Counted from the stretch's first letter, positions 10,710 to 23,042 are shown. The stretch is 64,000 nt of DNA from Hypericum androsaemum (GCA_963995505.1 OZ023183.1:13822671-13886670); one strand, 5' to 3'. Made by a program: numbers and translations. The notes: generated by a model from the sequence alone, not told the origin.

Positions 10710-12784
10710 GAAGCCGCTGGATGAATCAAAATGTCTTTATGGACACTACTCCCAATATGAAGCCTGTGTTTTTTGTGTAACCAATATGACCCTTTCGAAG
10801 ACACAATTCCAGCATCTTTAAGTCAGATTTCATTCCACCCTCATTATAATTTGAAACTTTGCCTTTTTTAATATCATGAGTTTCTAGTTCTTTTGATATT
10901 TGCTATTCTTTCTGGTACAGTATCTCTTTTGCTATAGGCTTACTTGTATCCTCTGTGTGCTATTACATGCGACCTCATTCTGAATGGTACTTGTATATGA
11001 CAGCTAATCAAGACGTATCGTTTTCTTCCGACATGTGAAAAGGCTCTATTGTAACCTCAATGTACCTTAAGAGCAGCTAATTGTTTTGACTGTAAAAAGC
11101 AAATCGTAGTTGATTATTGATGATATCTGTCTGTAATGCTGCTAGCATTCGGACCATGTTGACATAGTATCCCATTGCTGCAGGCATTTTGAGCAGCAAA
11201 CAAGAGGATCTGATGACCTTCAAGAAGTTGGTTAATATGAAAATGGATCCATGGTGCATAAATTCAGTGTGAACGCTGTTTTGGAGGAGAAAAAATTGAT
11301 CTTTATGACGTTTTTGTTGATGTGCTGGTACAACTCTGTCCTCGTAACTTCTTGCAAGCAGGGAGTTGCTGTTCAAGGTTATCTCATTCTTTATCTTCTC
11401 TGTTTAACTAATGCAAGGCTTATACAACGATGGTGAGCCCATAGTCAGAAAGCTAGTACATTTGTAGTGCTACAAGTGACTTGATTTATCTTCTACTTCT
11501 CAAAATTAGATAATGCTAGTGTCTCCTGTGGCCTGTATATTATGTCTCTCGTTGAATCATGTTTATAATTAGTTCTCTCCTATTGTTCTTTCGTGTTTGC
11601 TTGTCTACCTTTTAACTTTAAGTCAACTATTCTTTGGGCATTCATGGCATGCTAATTTGCATCTATTTAATGGTAACCAGGGTTTGGTTCGACATGCTTT
11701 GTCGCGGTTGTTGTGCACCCTCTTGCCAATTCAATTGACCATCTTCTGATTCTCTGCATGTTGATTCGTTTGTAACTTCCGTCCCTTGTGTTATTCAGCT
11801 TGCAGGACTCTGGCCGACTGGCTTCATAGACAATCATGGAACTAAACCTGCAATAATATTATACCAAAGATAGACCGAAAAACAATGTATATGAAGTTTT
11901 AAGGTAAGGTAGACAATCTCAGCACTTTTAATCACTCTCTCCTGTGCTTAACTGACATGGAAGTGACTGAGTTATTGTTTCAGAATGAAACATTATTTAT
12001 CCATTCTCCTTATGGCACAACCAATGTATATCTATTTTGATGTGTTTCTGCAGGAGCTCCTGATGTTTGTTATCTGTCTACCTTCAACTTTAGGGATGAG
12101 GATGGCACCGGCCACCGGCACCGGCACCTTGGTTAGAGGATGCATTCGAGTTTAAACGACGACTCTGTCGAAGAGGCAAAGAATCTTGTTTGCTCGTAAT
12201 CTGAGTCTAGTGAAGACGGACACAGTTCCCCTAAACACGCCGCAGTTCCTTCCCTCGAATTGAACCATCAGTCCAAGCCTCCTCAAGTTTCCAATAGCTG
12301 ACTAATGCTTAGTAATAATAGAATTACTTGAGTGATAAATTTTTCTTTTTTTTTCCGAAACTGCCTATTCGAATTTCTACTAAACCGACTGATCCTTATA
12401 TGTATCATCATCACCTAACAAGTTTTTCCCGTTAGTAGCATATTGACGTCATATCCTGAAATTTTGTTTGGAGCATAGTTTATGGTTGCGTTTGGGTGCG
12501 TAGATTGGTGAACATTAGGAAGGAGTTTTATCGTGTATTATTCCATCAATGGTATAGATTCACATTTAAATTAAAATTTAAGTGAAATGTATCGAGTTCA
12601 AATATTTTTATAATTTGATATTGTTAAATAGAGTTTAGTTACATTTTAAAGGTCTTGTCTGAAGCGGGAGATACCAACCAAAAAAATATAAAGGAAATTA
12701 AATTGTTTTTGGTAACAGGAAATTTCAGAAAACAAAAGATTGCACCGACACAATTGGAATGCCAGTTTTCCTCTTGGCATATCA
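10710..12784. other. PPR 3' UTR and intergenic DNA, no gene seen
   Basis: The AT-rich stretch after the PPR stop probably holds its 3' UTR. ORFs here are short and unlike known proteins. A GC-rich patch at 12095-12260 (repeated CACCGGC) has no recognisable frame. Confidence 0.6.
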
Positions 12785-12904
12785 AAGGCTCATTCGAATC
12801 CTTCCGATTTTGCCCCTAACAAGCTTAGCAAGGCTCACCTTTAGCCTCCGAGTCCCTCCGTCCTCGCCCCTTCTTTTGCCGTCAAAGCGACGCCGTGGCC
12901 GTTT

Positions 12905-12942
<38 letters not shown>

Positions 12943-13157
12943 GTTATTAGCCCCTACAGTTAACAGTGCTTGAAGCGGATCCGTTCCAATGGACGGCGAG
13001 ATCCAACGGTCGGTATCATCCCGGCTAAACCGGAGAGGGGACCGAGCCGGCAACCAAGACCCACATGCCAAAGGTACATAAAGATCCAATCTTTGCTTCT
13101 CTTTTGGCTTCTGTGGATAGAACCCAGTTGTTGAGTAGCTAGCTGAAGAAGAATCTC
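12785..13157 (+). promoter_or_regulatory. Promoter/leader segment, copy B (in front of DUF616 gene)
   Basis: Second copy of the segment at 8870-9235, with the same order of landmarks. The (TC)n tract here is longer, at 12906-12940. The similarity ends at GTAGCTAGCTGAAGAAGAAT, essentially at the point where the downstream protein should begin. See the findings on start-codon loss. Confidence 0.8.
12906..12940 (+). repeat. (TC)n microsatellite in promoter
   Basis: About 17 uninterrupted TC units; the equivalent tract in copy A has about eight. Confidence 0.95.
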
Positions 13158-13192
13158 TGGTGTTGTTTTGATGTGAAGCAGAAGAAGCCCAA

Positions 13193-16100
13193 TTGGGTAT
13201 CTTTTTGCCGCCCGGGAGGGCCGGAAGCGGAGGGGAACACTACCCGCTCAAGGTCGTGTGGAAGAGAGGGTTCGTGAGGCTGGTTCTCGTGGCCGGGATC
13301 GCCTGGACGCTGCTCATTCTTGCTGTCTTCTTGTTTCATGTCTGGACTTGCCATTCCACCTCTGCTTTCTTTTCAGGTGATTTTCTTGAGTACAAAGTTC
13401 CGCTTCTTTGTTTGAGTGGGCGCTACATTGTTGTTAAAGGGCTACCCGAGCTGTGAATTCTAATGATGTTCATTGAATTTCGGGATCCAGTACATGCCTA
13501 AGTAGTGCTGGAAAGTAGGAGTGCGGTCTTCGCGCTTGTTTGGTTCTTTTCGCCGTGTGAATTCTGGAATGTCATTCGCTGGGTTTCGCTTGTTGTTTCC
13601 TCATAATGATTCACCTTCTTTCTTTGTTGCTGTAGATTTGATTACTGAACTCGCGGCCTTAAGCCAATAGGGTTAACCACTTGGCTAGGATTAGAGTATG
13701 ATCCAAGTATGTCACACAATTTGACCTTCGAATGTTGAACTACGAAGAAAAAACTATTGCTAGATAGTGTAGGAGTGTCTTCAGTTCTGTGGGAGTTTGA
13801 GTATGTATCACGTTCACGTGGAAAAATTCATCTCTTAATATCATAAAATCCTAAGTAGATATGGATATTGAGATCTGTTTTTGAATTTGAATTTGATTAA
13901 AATGTCGTACTAGAGTGAATACTGAATAGGTAAACCCATTTGTTCTTTTCTGGCATGTTACTGAAAACGTTGGCTACTACTAGACAAAGGATATGTTTTA
14001 GAAGTAAATCTAGGTTTTAATAACATGCGAGAAGGTGTCCGTGTTTCCTTTATACTGACTATGTTTTGTTGGCTGTCATTACTTCGATCCAGATTGGTGA
14101 CAACTAAAGTAATTATATTTCCCACTCAGCTTGCATCTATCTCCTGCTGTTTTTTTCCTGTGTTCCGTTCACCCCATACTGTCGCATAATAGAGAAATTG
14201 TGTAGAACTTCTTTAAGTTAGCATGAAATTGGAATGTTCATCACATACCTTTCGAGAAGCAACTAAAATGTATATAGTGGTGGCTGGCAGATCAAGTACT
14301 TTTTCTTTACTATTGTTGTAGTGCTCTTGATCACAGTCCCTGATCATCTTTCTAATGCCATGTATTTGTTGTTGCTACTATTGTTGTTGCTACTATTGTT
14401 GTAGTGCTCTTGATCACAGTCCCTGATCATCTTTCTAATGCCATGTATTTGGATGCATTTTTCCGATTGCAAGGTCCACCAGCTGAGCATCACATGTGCT
14501 CTTAAAGCTTCAGATTTTGTGACACTGCTTATTTTTCACGGATTGTTAGGCGTTCAGTCACAATTTCTGCAACGGTTTGACCATATGATTTTTTGTTTCA
14601 CGCAGCTATTTGTAACAAAGAAAGTAAGGTATACAACATGTTAAACACATGGGGATTTGTGCCACAACAACATCGTAAGGCTGCTTGTTATTTTCTTTTC
14701 AGAACTGCCTGCACTTCTTTGTTGAAAAAATTGGGTGATATTTGTTCTCCGTTTTATCAGGTTGTTCAATTCCTGTGGCCAGTAACCCTGACAAAATTGT
14801 AATTCCTGAAGGAAGGACTCCTGATGTAATTGTTAGAAACCTCTCTTATATCATGGAGGATAAGCATTTGGATAATAATCCAAATTCAGTACTGCTATTT
14901 GGAGGTCAAATAAGCTGGTCAGAAAGAGAGGAGAGCTACAAATTGAATTCCTCCATGAAGGTAAATTGGGAAACTGGTAGAAACTCATTGAGATTGGTTT
15001 CTGAAATTGTTTCCCTTGCCGTGCTTCAGATGATTTTTTTTCCTGTCACCAGGATTCTTATTTGCTTTATCGTGGTCTAACAAGTCTCATTCTCAATTTC
15101 AGGTCCATTGTGGGTTTATCCGTGGGGGTGGTGCTGATATGGATCCTGCAGATGTTGAATATGTCAAGAAGTGCAGATTTGTGGTTGCATCCGGGATTTT
15201 CGACGGATATGATGTGCCGCATCAACCATCGAATGTAAGCCAGCGTTCAAAGACACTGTTTTGCTTTCTGATGGTGGTCGATGAGGTGTCTCTCAAATTC
15301 ATCAAGGAAAATGTTACTGTAAGTGAAGACGATGAAGGTGGACAATGGGTTGGGATATGGCGTCTCATTCTGCTTAGACATCCGCCATATGATGAACCGA
15401 GAAGGAATGGTAAAGTTCCCAAGATTTTAACGCATAGATTATTCCCTCAAGCACAATACAGTATTTGGATTGATGGTAAGATGGAGCTCATTGTCGATCC
15501 ATTGCTCATCCTTGAAAGGTATTCTTCAGTTGTAGTTCTGATAATTTTTCATGTTTCAATTATCTTTCTGCATAAGTGAGGAAAATTATACAAGTTTAAT
15601 TTAGATTTGGCTATAGACCTGAAGGAGTTCAATCAACTATCCATCACAACTGAGCTAGTCTTTGTTCTAATTGAGTTGTATTCTCTAGCTCGCAGTGCCT
15701 CGTTCAGTTAAAACAAATAGATAACAAAGTTCTTGCCATACTGCATATGAAAATGTAATGTTAAATTGTCATGACAAAGGTTGGCCATGCATTGTTAGCC
15801 ACGAATTATTACGGTTCTTCTAGTGTGTTTAATCAGGAGTATTGTGTGTTAGATATCTTCATATTTTCCATAAATTTACCTTTTTCCGAGAACATAAGGG
15901 ATGCTTTAAAGATAGCACTTGAACGTAGTAAATGCACACTTTTTAAAGTTTTTATTTAACATGAGATAAACTCTTGATGTGCAGATATCTATGGCGTGGG
16001 AAGAATACATTTGCAATAGCTCAGCACAAGCATCATCGCAACATTTATGAGGAGGCTGATGCAAACAAACGGCGGAAACGATATGCTCGACCGTTGATTG

Positions 16101-16754
16101 ATCTCCACATGAAAATATACCGCTACGAGGGACTGGAGCCGTGGAATGTCAGGAAGAATACACTGAGTGGTAAGATTGGGACCGCCCGAAATTGTGTTCG
16201 TATTCTATTATTCAAGAGTTCGCAATCTCTACTCATAATTATGAGCTCAATGATGTAACCCTTCACATGTAGTCGCTGTTCTAGAGTGATGTTAGGAGAT
16301 TTGTTCTAGTTTTCATACATCAAAAGAATGATGCATATCCTATTACACTAACGTCCTTTCCCAACCCTTATTTGATGCAGATGTGCCTGAGGGAGCTGTT
16401 ATCGTAAGAGAACATACGGCCATGAGCAATTTGTTTAACTGCTTATGGTTCAATGAGGTACACCTCTTGACGCCGCGTGACCAGCTGAGTTTCGGCTATG
16501 TCGTCTATAGATTAGGGGATGCTTTTAAGTTCTTCATGTTCCCGAACTGCGAGTACAACTCGCTGTTTTTGTTGCATCCCCACACCAGAGAGCATTCCTC
16601 CAAGGTAGAGTGGGTAAAGAGCATAAACGAGTTCAAGGGAAGTGGGAGTAGTATGAAGGAGAGTAGAGGTGGTTTAGGTTTGTGGACTCCATATCCTGGA
16701 GACCTTGATTCAGTTGTACTACCTCGAGTTGTTCGAACATCGAAAGCCGGCTGA
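13193..16754 (+). CDS. MUCI70/TOD1-type glycosyltransferase-like protein (DUF616), six exons
   Basis: Exons by frame and splice signals: 13193-13376, 14606-14674, 14761-14960, 15103-15518, 15985-16169, 16381-16754. Together they give 475 residues. Residues about 28-50 form one membrane span (LVLVAGIAWTLLILAVFLF), giving a type II Golgi anchor. The DUF616 glycosyltransferase-like domain then runs from VHCGFIRGGG through YVKKCRFVVASGIFDGYD, FPQAQYSIWIDGKMEL, FAIAQHKHHR and VIVREHTAMSNLF to FGYVVYRLG. Relatives act in pectin/mucilage (MUCI70) or as a tapetum alkaline ceramidase-linked protein (TOD1); the substrate here is not known. No ATG lies in frame before the span: the frame opens after a TGA at about 13169 and begins with TTG at 13193, used here only as a marker. 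The first in-frame ATG is 14638 in exon 2, which would drop the anchor. The remaining coding sequence is intact. Confidence 0.9.
14309..14450 (+). repeat. Tandem duplication in DUF616 intron 1
   Basis: A 59-bp segment (ACTATTGTTGTAGTGCTC to CCATGTATTTG) occurs at 14309-14367 and again at 14392-14450. The copies are separated by TTGTTGCTACTA-type filler made of the same motif. They look identical, so the duplication is recent. Confidence 0.9.
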
Positions 16755-16980
16755 ATCACCTTCTATTTGTTTTGCCATCCTTTTAAAAGCTTTTGCTGTA
16801 TCTTCATGAAGTGTCTGATGAGGTTGTGAATACAAGTCGAGCGTTTTTGCAGTGTCTTACCCGCGAGCCGCCAAGTACCGGTCTCGCAAGAGTACCGGCA
16901 AAAAAGGATCGATCCTTCGCTTGCTGATGGTTCGCGAGTTGAACTCGCTCTCTTGCTATTACCCGCAGTGGGCGCACCTC
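16755..16980. other. 3' flank of DUF616 gene, nothing recognised
   Basis: Probably 3' UTR, followed by low-complexity sequence with repeated ACCGG/TCGCG words. No coding signal. Confidence 0.5.
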
Positions 16981-17262
16981 TTGACTACGGTTCGAATTTG
17001 AATCGAATTTATTCGAATTCAAATTTATCAAAATCTTAAACCATATTCGATTTGTCTAATGACGAATCGAATACGAATTATAAATTTTTGAATTCGAATC
17101 GAATTTGAATTAATTCTTTGACTTTAAATATTTAATACCTTGTTTTCTTGTTTAATTGAACACTTCTCTAGAATTTTTACCTAGGCAATAATAACAGCTC
17201 AAGTAACTATCTACTAGCATTTAGATCAACCAAAATCAAAAAGTTTTGAATTGAATTTATTG

Positions 17263-17393
17263 TTAGGGTTAGGATTAGTGTTAGGATTATGGTTAGTGTT
17301 AGGATTTAAGGATTAGGATTAGTGTTATGATTCAGGACTAGAATTAGGGTTAGGGTTAAGGTTAGTGTTAGAGTTTAGGGTTAGTGTTCCGTA
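17263..17393 (+). repeat. Degenerate interstitial telomere-like repeats
   Basis: Runs of GGTTAG, GGATTAG and TTAGGGTTAGGGTTAAGG, the plant telomere unit TTTAGGG in decayed form. They lie inside a repeat element, not at a chromosome end. Confidence 0.85.
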
Positions 17394-17935
17394 ATAACTA
17401 ATCTAGCTAGTTCCTCTTTATTTTTTGATATGGGTAATGAAATAAAATATTAGGTTTATTAGATAATTAAAAACATATAATGTTGAAATTATCTTTTTCT
17501 TCTAAATTTTTTTTTTTGAAATGCTAAATAAAAAGTTGTCAAATATAATGTTCTACTTGATGAGATAATTAAATAGTAATGTGAATAATTATATGACATA
17601 ATTAGATATAAATTATGTGACATAATTATCGTTTCTTCTTGTAAAAATAAGCTCAGATTTATTTTCTTGCCCTTTAATTTAATCGGATGACGTTTTCTTC
17701 TAAAAAAATATGCACTTAATGAAGCGACACCTAACAACATTTTTCGCTTAGCTAGATCATTGATTGACAGCCTAAAATGTGGTATTAATGCATTTAATCA
17801 TTATTACTGTTTCCTTTCTTGGAAACATATCTCTCTGTATCATTTATCCATTGAAACTATTGGACCCCGTATCGGGAGCGGACTTGGTCTTGGAAGGCCA
17901 AATCCAACTAGAACCGTCCTGGACGATACAATAGT

Positions 17936-18105
17936 TTATTTAGTTATGATTCAATTGTCTACCTAGTTATGATTTAATGGTCTACCTAGTTATGATTCAA
18001 TGGTCTATTTTTATCCCGTCCCGAATAAATCGGGACCGTCCCAGTTACGATTCAATGGTTTACTCAGTTAGGATTCAATGGTTTACAAAGTTACGATTCA
18101 ATGGT
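17936..18105 (+). repeat. 23-bp tandem repeat (TAGTTATGATTCAATGGTCTACC)
   Basis: About six imperfect units, interrupted near 18004-18045 by a CCGTCCCGAATAAATCGGGA palindrome-like insert. Confidence 0.85.
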
Positions 18106-18665
18106 TGTGGGCTTTTTTTATTTTGCCTCAGTGTTTCCGCATTTTTGTAAAAAAGTCACTGCGTGTCCTTCAATAAAAATCCTCCAGTACCGTGCTGGAG
18201 TGGGCCTCCAGGACCAAATCCGGTCCCCATGTATCAGCCTAGACCTGAGAGCCCATCACCCTAAATCATGGCTTTTTTTAGAAAAGACCCTAGACCATGG
18301 CTGACTTGACTACTTGGCTGACGGACGAGAGTTGTCACAGGAAACGGGGAGGGTTTCAAATTTCAATTCCTCCCTCCGTTTTCTCCCCTTACTTATTTAA
18401 TTTTTTGTTTTTTTTATATAATATGGATGAATTTGACTCGAATTGAATTTGTCGGTTTGACAAATTATAGAAATCTTGAACTATATTCAATTCGTCTCTT
18501 GACAAATTCGAATCGAATTTTGGACGAATCAAATTCTAACAATAACCAGGTCTAAGCGCAGCAAGCAAGGTGCATATTATGAAAAGTTTTGCAAAGTACT
18601 AAAATGAAATTCGGACTTGATTATTATTAGAGGACATTATTGAGGCTAGATGTGACAAATAAGTA

Positions 18666-20489
18666 CTAAACGTCCAAACCAGTTCTAAATGAGTCAGGTC
18701 CGAGTGGCAACGGCCTATCAGGTAATTTTGGAATGCCAAAATCACCTTCCAACATTCTAAGAGCATCAGCCATAATAGGCCTATAAGCTACAGAGACATG
18801 AGCACATAGAATCCCAACATGAACAAACCTCTCCATGACCCCTTTAGGTCCTTGCTCTTGCTCCCACATGTACTCATCAAAAACTTGTTCAACCTTTCCT
18901 CGCTTGGCCAAATCCGAAGCCCAATCTGCGATCAGATGCACGTCGGAGTTCGTTACATGAAGGGCCTTCCTCCCGCTCATGATCTCCAGGAGCAGAACTC
19001 CGAAGCTGTACACATCGCTCTTCTCTGTTAGTTGACCGTATAGAGCGTATTCCGGTGCCAAGTAACCATGTGTACCGGCGGCTTTTGTAGTAAGATGGGA
19101 GTGGCCTTCTGGGTTCTCCTTGGCCAACCCGAAATCCGTTATCTTGGCTTGCATTTCCTGGTTTAAGAGAATGTTGGTAGCCTTGATGTCACGGTGGTAG
19201 ATCGCTGGTTTTACTCCACTGTGCAGGTATGCAAGTCCCTTGGCAACATCCAGGATGATGCTCTTCCTCTGTGGCCAAGTCAATTGCTTCCTGTTGGACT
19301 CTACAAAAAGATGGTCACTAAGGCTACCATTTGGCATGAAATCGTATACAAGGAACCTTCTCCTGCCCCAGAAGTCGTTGCTCGTCACGCAGCAGCCCCG
19401 AAGAGAAAGGAGATTCCGGTGCTTGATCTTGCTTATGATCTCAACCTCATTGATGAACTCTTGGTCTCTGACCGAGTAGGAACTCACGTCTGTGATTTGT
19501 TTCACAGCGATTGAGGTTCCGTCGGGAAGAACTCCTTTGTGAACCACCCCATGAGAGCCTTGGCCGATGAAGTTGTTGGACGAAAATCCATCTGTAGCTG
19601 CTTCAAGCTCCGTCACGCGGAACCATCTTGCACAAGAATTCTGCATAGTACTTGCCATGAAGTTGTTTACATATTCTTCGTGTATAGCCTTGTTGCTTAT
19701 GATCTTCCTCTTACGATATCTTCTGTAAAATATAGTTAATGCAGATGCAAGCAGAATTAATCCGATCATAGCACCAATAACACCGAATACCAATGGGTGG
19801 ATTTCGCTAGATGAGCTCTTGTTGTAGCTTGACGAGCTTGCAATTGGCAGCTGTAGCACACAGGCAGCAGTTCCCACATCTAACGGGCCGTTACGATTAG
19901 CAACCCCGGCCGTGTAGATGGTGGCATAATCGAAGCACTTGCTGGACTTCAAAGGGTCTGAGCTGGTCAGCTCCGATATGACCTTCAAGCCAACATCGAT
20001 ACAAGAGCTGCACTGGGGGAGTAACGTCAAGTTCCCTTGACAAGCCTCGTCGAGTCCGGTCATCGGACCTAGCTTTCGATTCCATTCTTGGACAGTAGTT
20101 ATTCCAAGACGGTCGGAGGTGTTGGAAACAAATCTGGTCGGGGTGAAGCAGGAAGGAACGACCGAGGGGTCTATCGACAAGGCAACGAGCCTTGTTTGCA
20201 AGTCGGATAGGCACGAGGCCGAGACACTATAATTGGGAAGTTGGAACATGGAGGTGTCCCTGAGATGCTGAGCCAGTCCCATTCCGAACACGGTAAGGAG
20301 GGCTTGGCAGCAGTGAGTTATGTTAGATTTGGCTTTACACAGGGATGTGTCCCATGGAATGGTTTGGACATAGCTAAGATCAATTGGACAGGAAGAACTA
20401 GAAGTTGCTGAATCTAATGGATTGTTGTACTTGAAATAGATTACGAAGGACATGAGCACAAGTGTTGAGATTGAGGAAGCCATTCCCAT
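18666..20489 (-). CDS. SPARK-domain receptor-like protein kinase, At1g11050-like
   Basis: One exon, 607 residues from the ATG at 20487-20489 ([13 protein letters not shown], a signal peptide). The extracellular part, residues about 30-215, is Cys-rich with [15 protein letters not shown] and GLDEAC. This is the SPARK arrangement found in At1g11050-type kinases and in symbiotic receptor-like kinases. A membrane span lies at about 232-255, followed by RRYRKRK stop-transfer. The kinase domain has [11 protein letters not shown] (310-319), AVK Lys330, HRDIKATN (432-439), DFG 452-454 and APE 478-480, so it looks catalytically competent and of the RD class. It would sit in the plasma membrane and phosphorylate Ser/Thr after binding an unknown ligand. 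The open frame extends upstream without another ATG. A TATA box lies about 55 bases upstream. Confidence 0.95.
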   Translation of the reverse strand: MGMASSISTLVLMSFVIYFKYNNPLDSATSSSSCPIDLSYVQTIPWDTSLCKAKSNITHCCQALLTVFGMGLAQHLRDTSMFQLPNYSVSASCLSDLQTRLVALSIDPSVVPSCFTPTRFVSNTSDRLGITTVQEWNRKLGPMTGLDEACQGNLTLLPQCSSCIDVGLKVISELTSSDPLKSSKCFDYATIYTAGVANRNGPLDVGTAACVLQLPIASSSSYNKSSSSEIHPLVFGVIGAMIGLILLASALTIFYRRYRKRKIISNKAIHEEYVNNFMASTMQNSCARWFRVTELEAATDGFSSNNFIGQGSHGVVHKGVLPDGTSIAVKQITDVSSYSVRDQEFINEVEIISKIKHRNLLSLRGCCVTSNDFWGRRRFLVYDFMPNGSLSDHLFVESNRKQLTWPQRKSIILDVAKGLAYLHSGVKPAIYHRDIKATNILLNQEMQAKITDFGLAKENPEGHSHLTTKAAGTHGYLAPEYALYGQLTEKSDVYSFGVLLLEIMSGRKALHVTNSDVHLIADWASDLAKRGKVEQVFDEYMWEQEQGPKGVMERFVHVGILCAHVSVAYRPIMADALRMLEGDFGIPKLPDRPLPLGPDSFRTGLDV

Positions 20490-20542
20490 AAAAGAGGTAT
20501 TAAAAAAAACACTTGTAGCTTTGGGAAGAGAACAAGTAAAGA

Positions 20543-20549
20543 GACTTAT
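20543..20549 (-). promoter_or_regulatory. TATA box of the receptor kinase gene
   Basis: TATATAA on the minus strand, about 55-60 bases ahead of the ATG, in a good position for a short leader of about 25-30 bases. Confidence 0.6.
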
Positions 20550-20559
20550 ATACTGCAAT

Positions 20560-21504
20560 GGAATATAGAACTACTCTGGTCGTCTTCCACCATTTGGCCA
20601 ACTTGTTCTTTGAAATTCAAAGCTTCTAGTCTTGTCTATATAGTTGAATTGAAACATCACATTAAAGAGCATTTAAGGCTCGAGTGATATTTGTCAACGA
20701 ATTATGTGGATTGTACATTTGTACTCTTTTGTGCTAATGCATGCTAGAAAATGAACCCCAGTGGTGCTAGATTGTCCACTTTTCGTTCTCTATCTTTTAC
20801 CACTCGAGTCAAATAGTCGACCCACAGTATATAGTCCAAAATCCCAACTTGCATTTGACGCATGTAAAGAGTTTTTTCTTCAGGTTCTTGCGTCAACCAA
20901 CTACGGAAAAAGAGGCAAGGAAGTCTTGGACTTCCTCTCAGACGCCGCAGCGTCTGACCTGGTCCAAGTTCCCTCCATTAAATCGGTCGCCGTTTATGAG
21001 ACTGGAAAGACTAACTTTGAGACATTTCAATCTTCCACCTCCACTTTTCGATGAATAAAGATAAAACTTCGATTCCGATATCTGATCTACGCTGATGGTT
21101 AACGTAGCATTCGCAGTTCGAAATCTACGCCTGCATATTACTTTAGCAATGTTGATAAACTGAACTTAGCTGCAAGAACAGTAAGATAAAGAAAGCAAGT
21201 CCGGAAATCCCAAGTTATCTTCAAGGTAAATCTTTCTTACCCAAAATTTTGAGTTAAAAGGTAAGGACAATAGCATGTAATAGATAGAGGACTATCCTGA
21301 AACAGGTCTGAAACCCTTAATCAGAAATCCCAAACCATGTCATCAAAAAGAGTAGGTAACATAAAAGGCGAGTATATACGGACCTAATTTAACATGTCTC
21401 CCTGGACTGTATTCTCTAATCAGGCACAATATATTCTCAATGCATCGCGAAGTTAATCATTTTGCTTGAGAGTGAAATATCGCTAGTAACATGCTAGATA
21501 CCCA
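20560..21504. other. Intergenic DNA between RLK and KRTCAP2 genes
   Basis: It holds the RLK promoter and the 3' side of the KRTCAP2-like gene. A plus-strand open frame of about 69 codons ending at 21058 is unrecognised and has no ATG near its start. I see no other gene. Confidence 0.5.
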
Positions 21505-23026
21505 TCAGTTTCTTCTTGTCTTGGGCTCTGTTTCAGAGAATACCACACCAGAGAGCTTGTTCACCTCGTAAAATAATCCAATTGAGAACAAGAAGCTGCC
21601 AGAAATAGAAAGTACATTAAACCAGTAAATCATGGTCACCATTCAGAAAGATATAAAACCGAGAATAACTGGCAAAAGTTGAAAATGCACTTTAAGTAAT
21701 ATAAAAGCTCCCAACTTATGTTCCACGGCCATTGAAGATTAAACCATCGTGTATAAGAACTTTGAACATTCAGTCATATTTAGTTATAAGTTATAACAGT
21801 CCCCAACCAAATGCTTCTTAGAGTACACCCAATTCTCGTAGCATGAAATGTCAGTTCTAATAGTTGTTATTTTGCAGTGCAACTATCTTATAGCAAGTTT
21901 CTAGGAGTAGGAGACCAAAGTACAATACTACCATTCAACAATCTTAAAGCTCAAGGTCCTGATTTGGCAATCACGCTGCTACAGGAAATTATTCACTAAG
22001 CATGTTTCATAGAATTACCATGTAGTGATGCAAACGCGGTGAACTGTGCTAGCAGCTATCAAAGCAACAATTTCTGAGACAACAACTGCAAAAGAAAGAC
22101 AACATGTAAGGGACACAATTTTCTGCTCTTCAACAAAAACAACAAAGCTCGTTTACTCTCCAGAAAACATGCTGAATTATGGAAATGAATTGTGATTTAC
22201 ATCAGGGTTTAATAATGTTTATTTTCAGAAAAGACTCATGCAGAGGGTGAGCCTTGTCTGAGTCCTTATAACAGCCACTTTGCAGAATTGTGAAGGTAAT
22301 GTCGCATATGAATGCAATGCAATGCACACAACCAGCCCCTACCCCGGCACACTATCAGAGAGCGCCTGCCTGGGAACCAGGGATGGCATTTTATTTATAA
22401 ACAAAGACGCGGAAAAGTTGGTAAGTGCATAATAAATTCCCTACCCTCCTAATTGTATTAAGAAACGCGAGACACACTCACCAGCACCCCAGCCAGTCTT
22501 TGTGCCAGAAACTTCCTGGAAATTCCCAATGAACTGCAAAAGAGTAAAACAAAAAAACTAAACAGAATTCCAAAATCGTAACAGGACTCGTTCGCACTAC
22601 ACGCAGAATCACAAAATCGAAGACATACACGCAGCTCGGTTATATGATGCTGGACAGCATGCGAGGAACTTCAATAATAGCAAACAGCAACATCTAAACA
22701 ACAACAACAGAAGCACGAAGAACATCCCGTAACAGAAAGCACGAAGAATATCCCGGATTCGAGACGCATCGGAAGCAAAGATATCCACAATTCATATACG
22801 CATTACGGATCAAACTAAACCAAACGACACAACCGAGAGGTGGGAAGGGGAAGGGGGGGCCCACCGTGAGGAGGACGAGGAACAAGAGGGAGCTGGAGAA
22901 GCCGCCGAGGATGGTGAAGAGCTCGGTGGATGCCAGCTTGGAGCGGTAAACCTCCTGTACGGAGAGGATCACAACGAACAGAAGGAGCGAGTACCCCATC
23001 GAACTCCTCGCCGCTCCGACTCCCAT
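21505..23026 (-). CDS. KRTCAP2 homologue (oligosaccharyltransferase accessory subunit), four exons
   Basis: Exons, 5' to 3' on the minus strand: 23026-22865, 22533-22482, 22085-22019, 21595-21505. They total 123 residues and a TGA at 21505-21507. The protein starts MGVGAARSSMGYS. It has a first span (YSLLLFVVILSVQ), then VYRSKLASTELFTILGGF, which is the family signature, a second span (SSLLFLVLLT), FIGNFQEVSG, IVALIAASTVHRVCITTC and a final hydrophobic segment before a basic tail. This is the keratinocyte-associated protein 2 (KCP2) family, small ER membrane proteins that associate with the STT3-type oligosaccharyltransferase for N-glycosylation. Length and all joins match the family. A telobox-like AAACCCTAA sits just upstream of the ATG. 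Confidence 0.92.
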
Positions 23027-23031
23027 TCTCA

Positions 23032-23042
23032 AAACCCTAATC
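23032..23042 (+). promoter_or_regulatory. Telobox-like motif in KRTCAP2 leader
   Basis: AAAACCCTAATC, read on the plus strand, seven bases upstream of the minus-strand ATG. Such boxes are common in leaders of plant translation and secretory genes. Confidence 0.45.

Larger units (their letters stand above)
16981..18554. repeat. TAGACC-ended element with telomere-like interior (copy 1)
   Basis: The left arm (from about 16990) is rich in GAATTCGAATCGAATTTG words and the right arm ends CTAACAATAACCAGGTCTA at 18554. The same arms occur at 51007-51688 and 54843-56307. The left terminus is degenerate, so its exact start is unsure. The interior holds degenerate telomere-type repeats and a 23-bp tandem repeat. 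Confidence 0.6.

Noticed and set aside
12759..12950. Small coding gene ending in a Ser/Leu repeat
   Set aside because: It is the translated CT tract and leader of the duplicated promoter segment; no homologue and no conservation of frame in the other copy.
17263..17393. Chromosome end (telomere)
   Set aside because: The TTTAGGG units are degenerate, short, and lie inside a repeat element with genes on both sides.
20761..21058. Possible gene upstream of the RLK
   Set aside because: No ATG near the frame start, no recognised motif, and no splice-linked neighbour; kept only as an unrecognised ORF.
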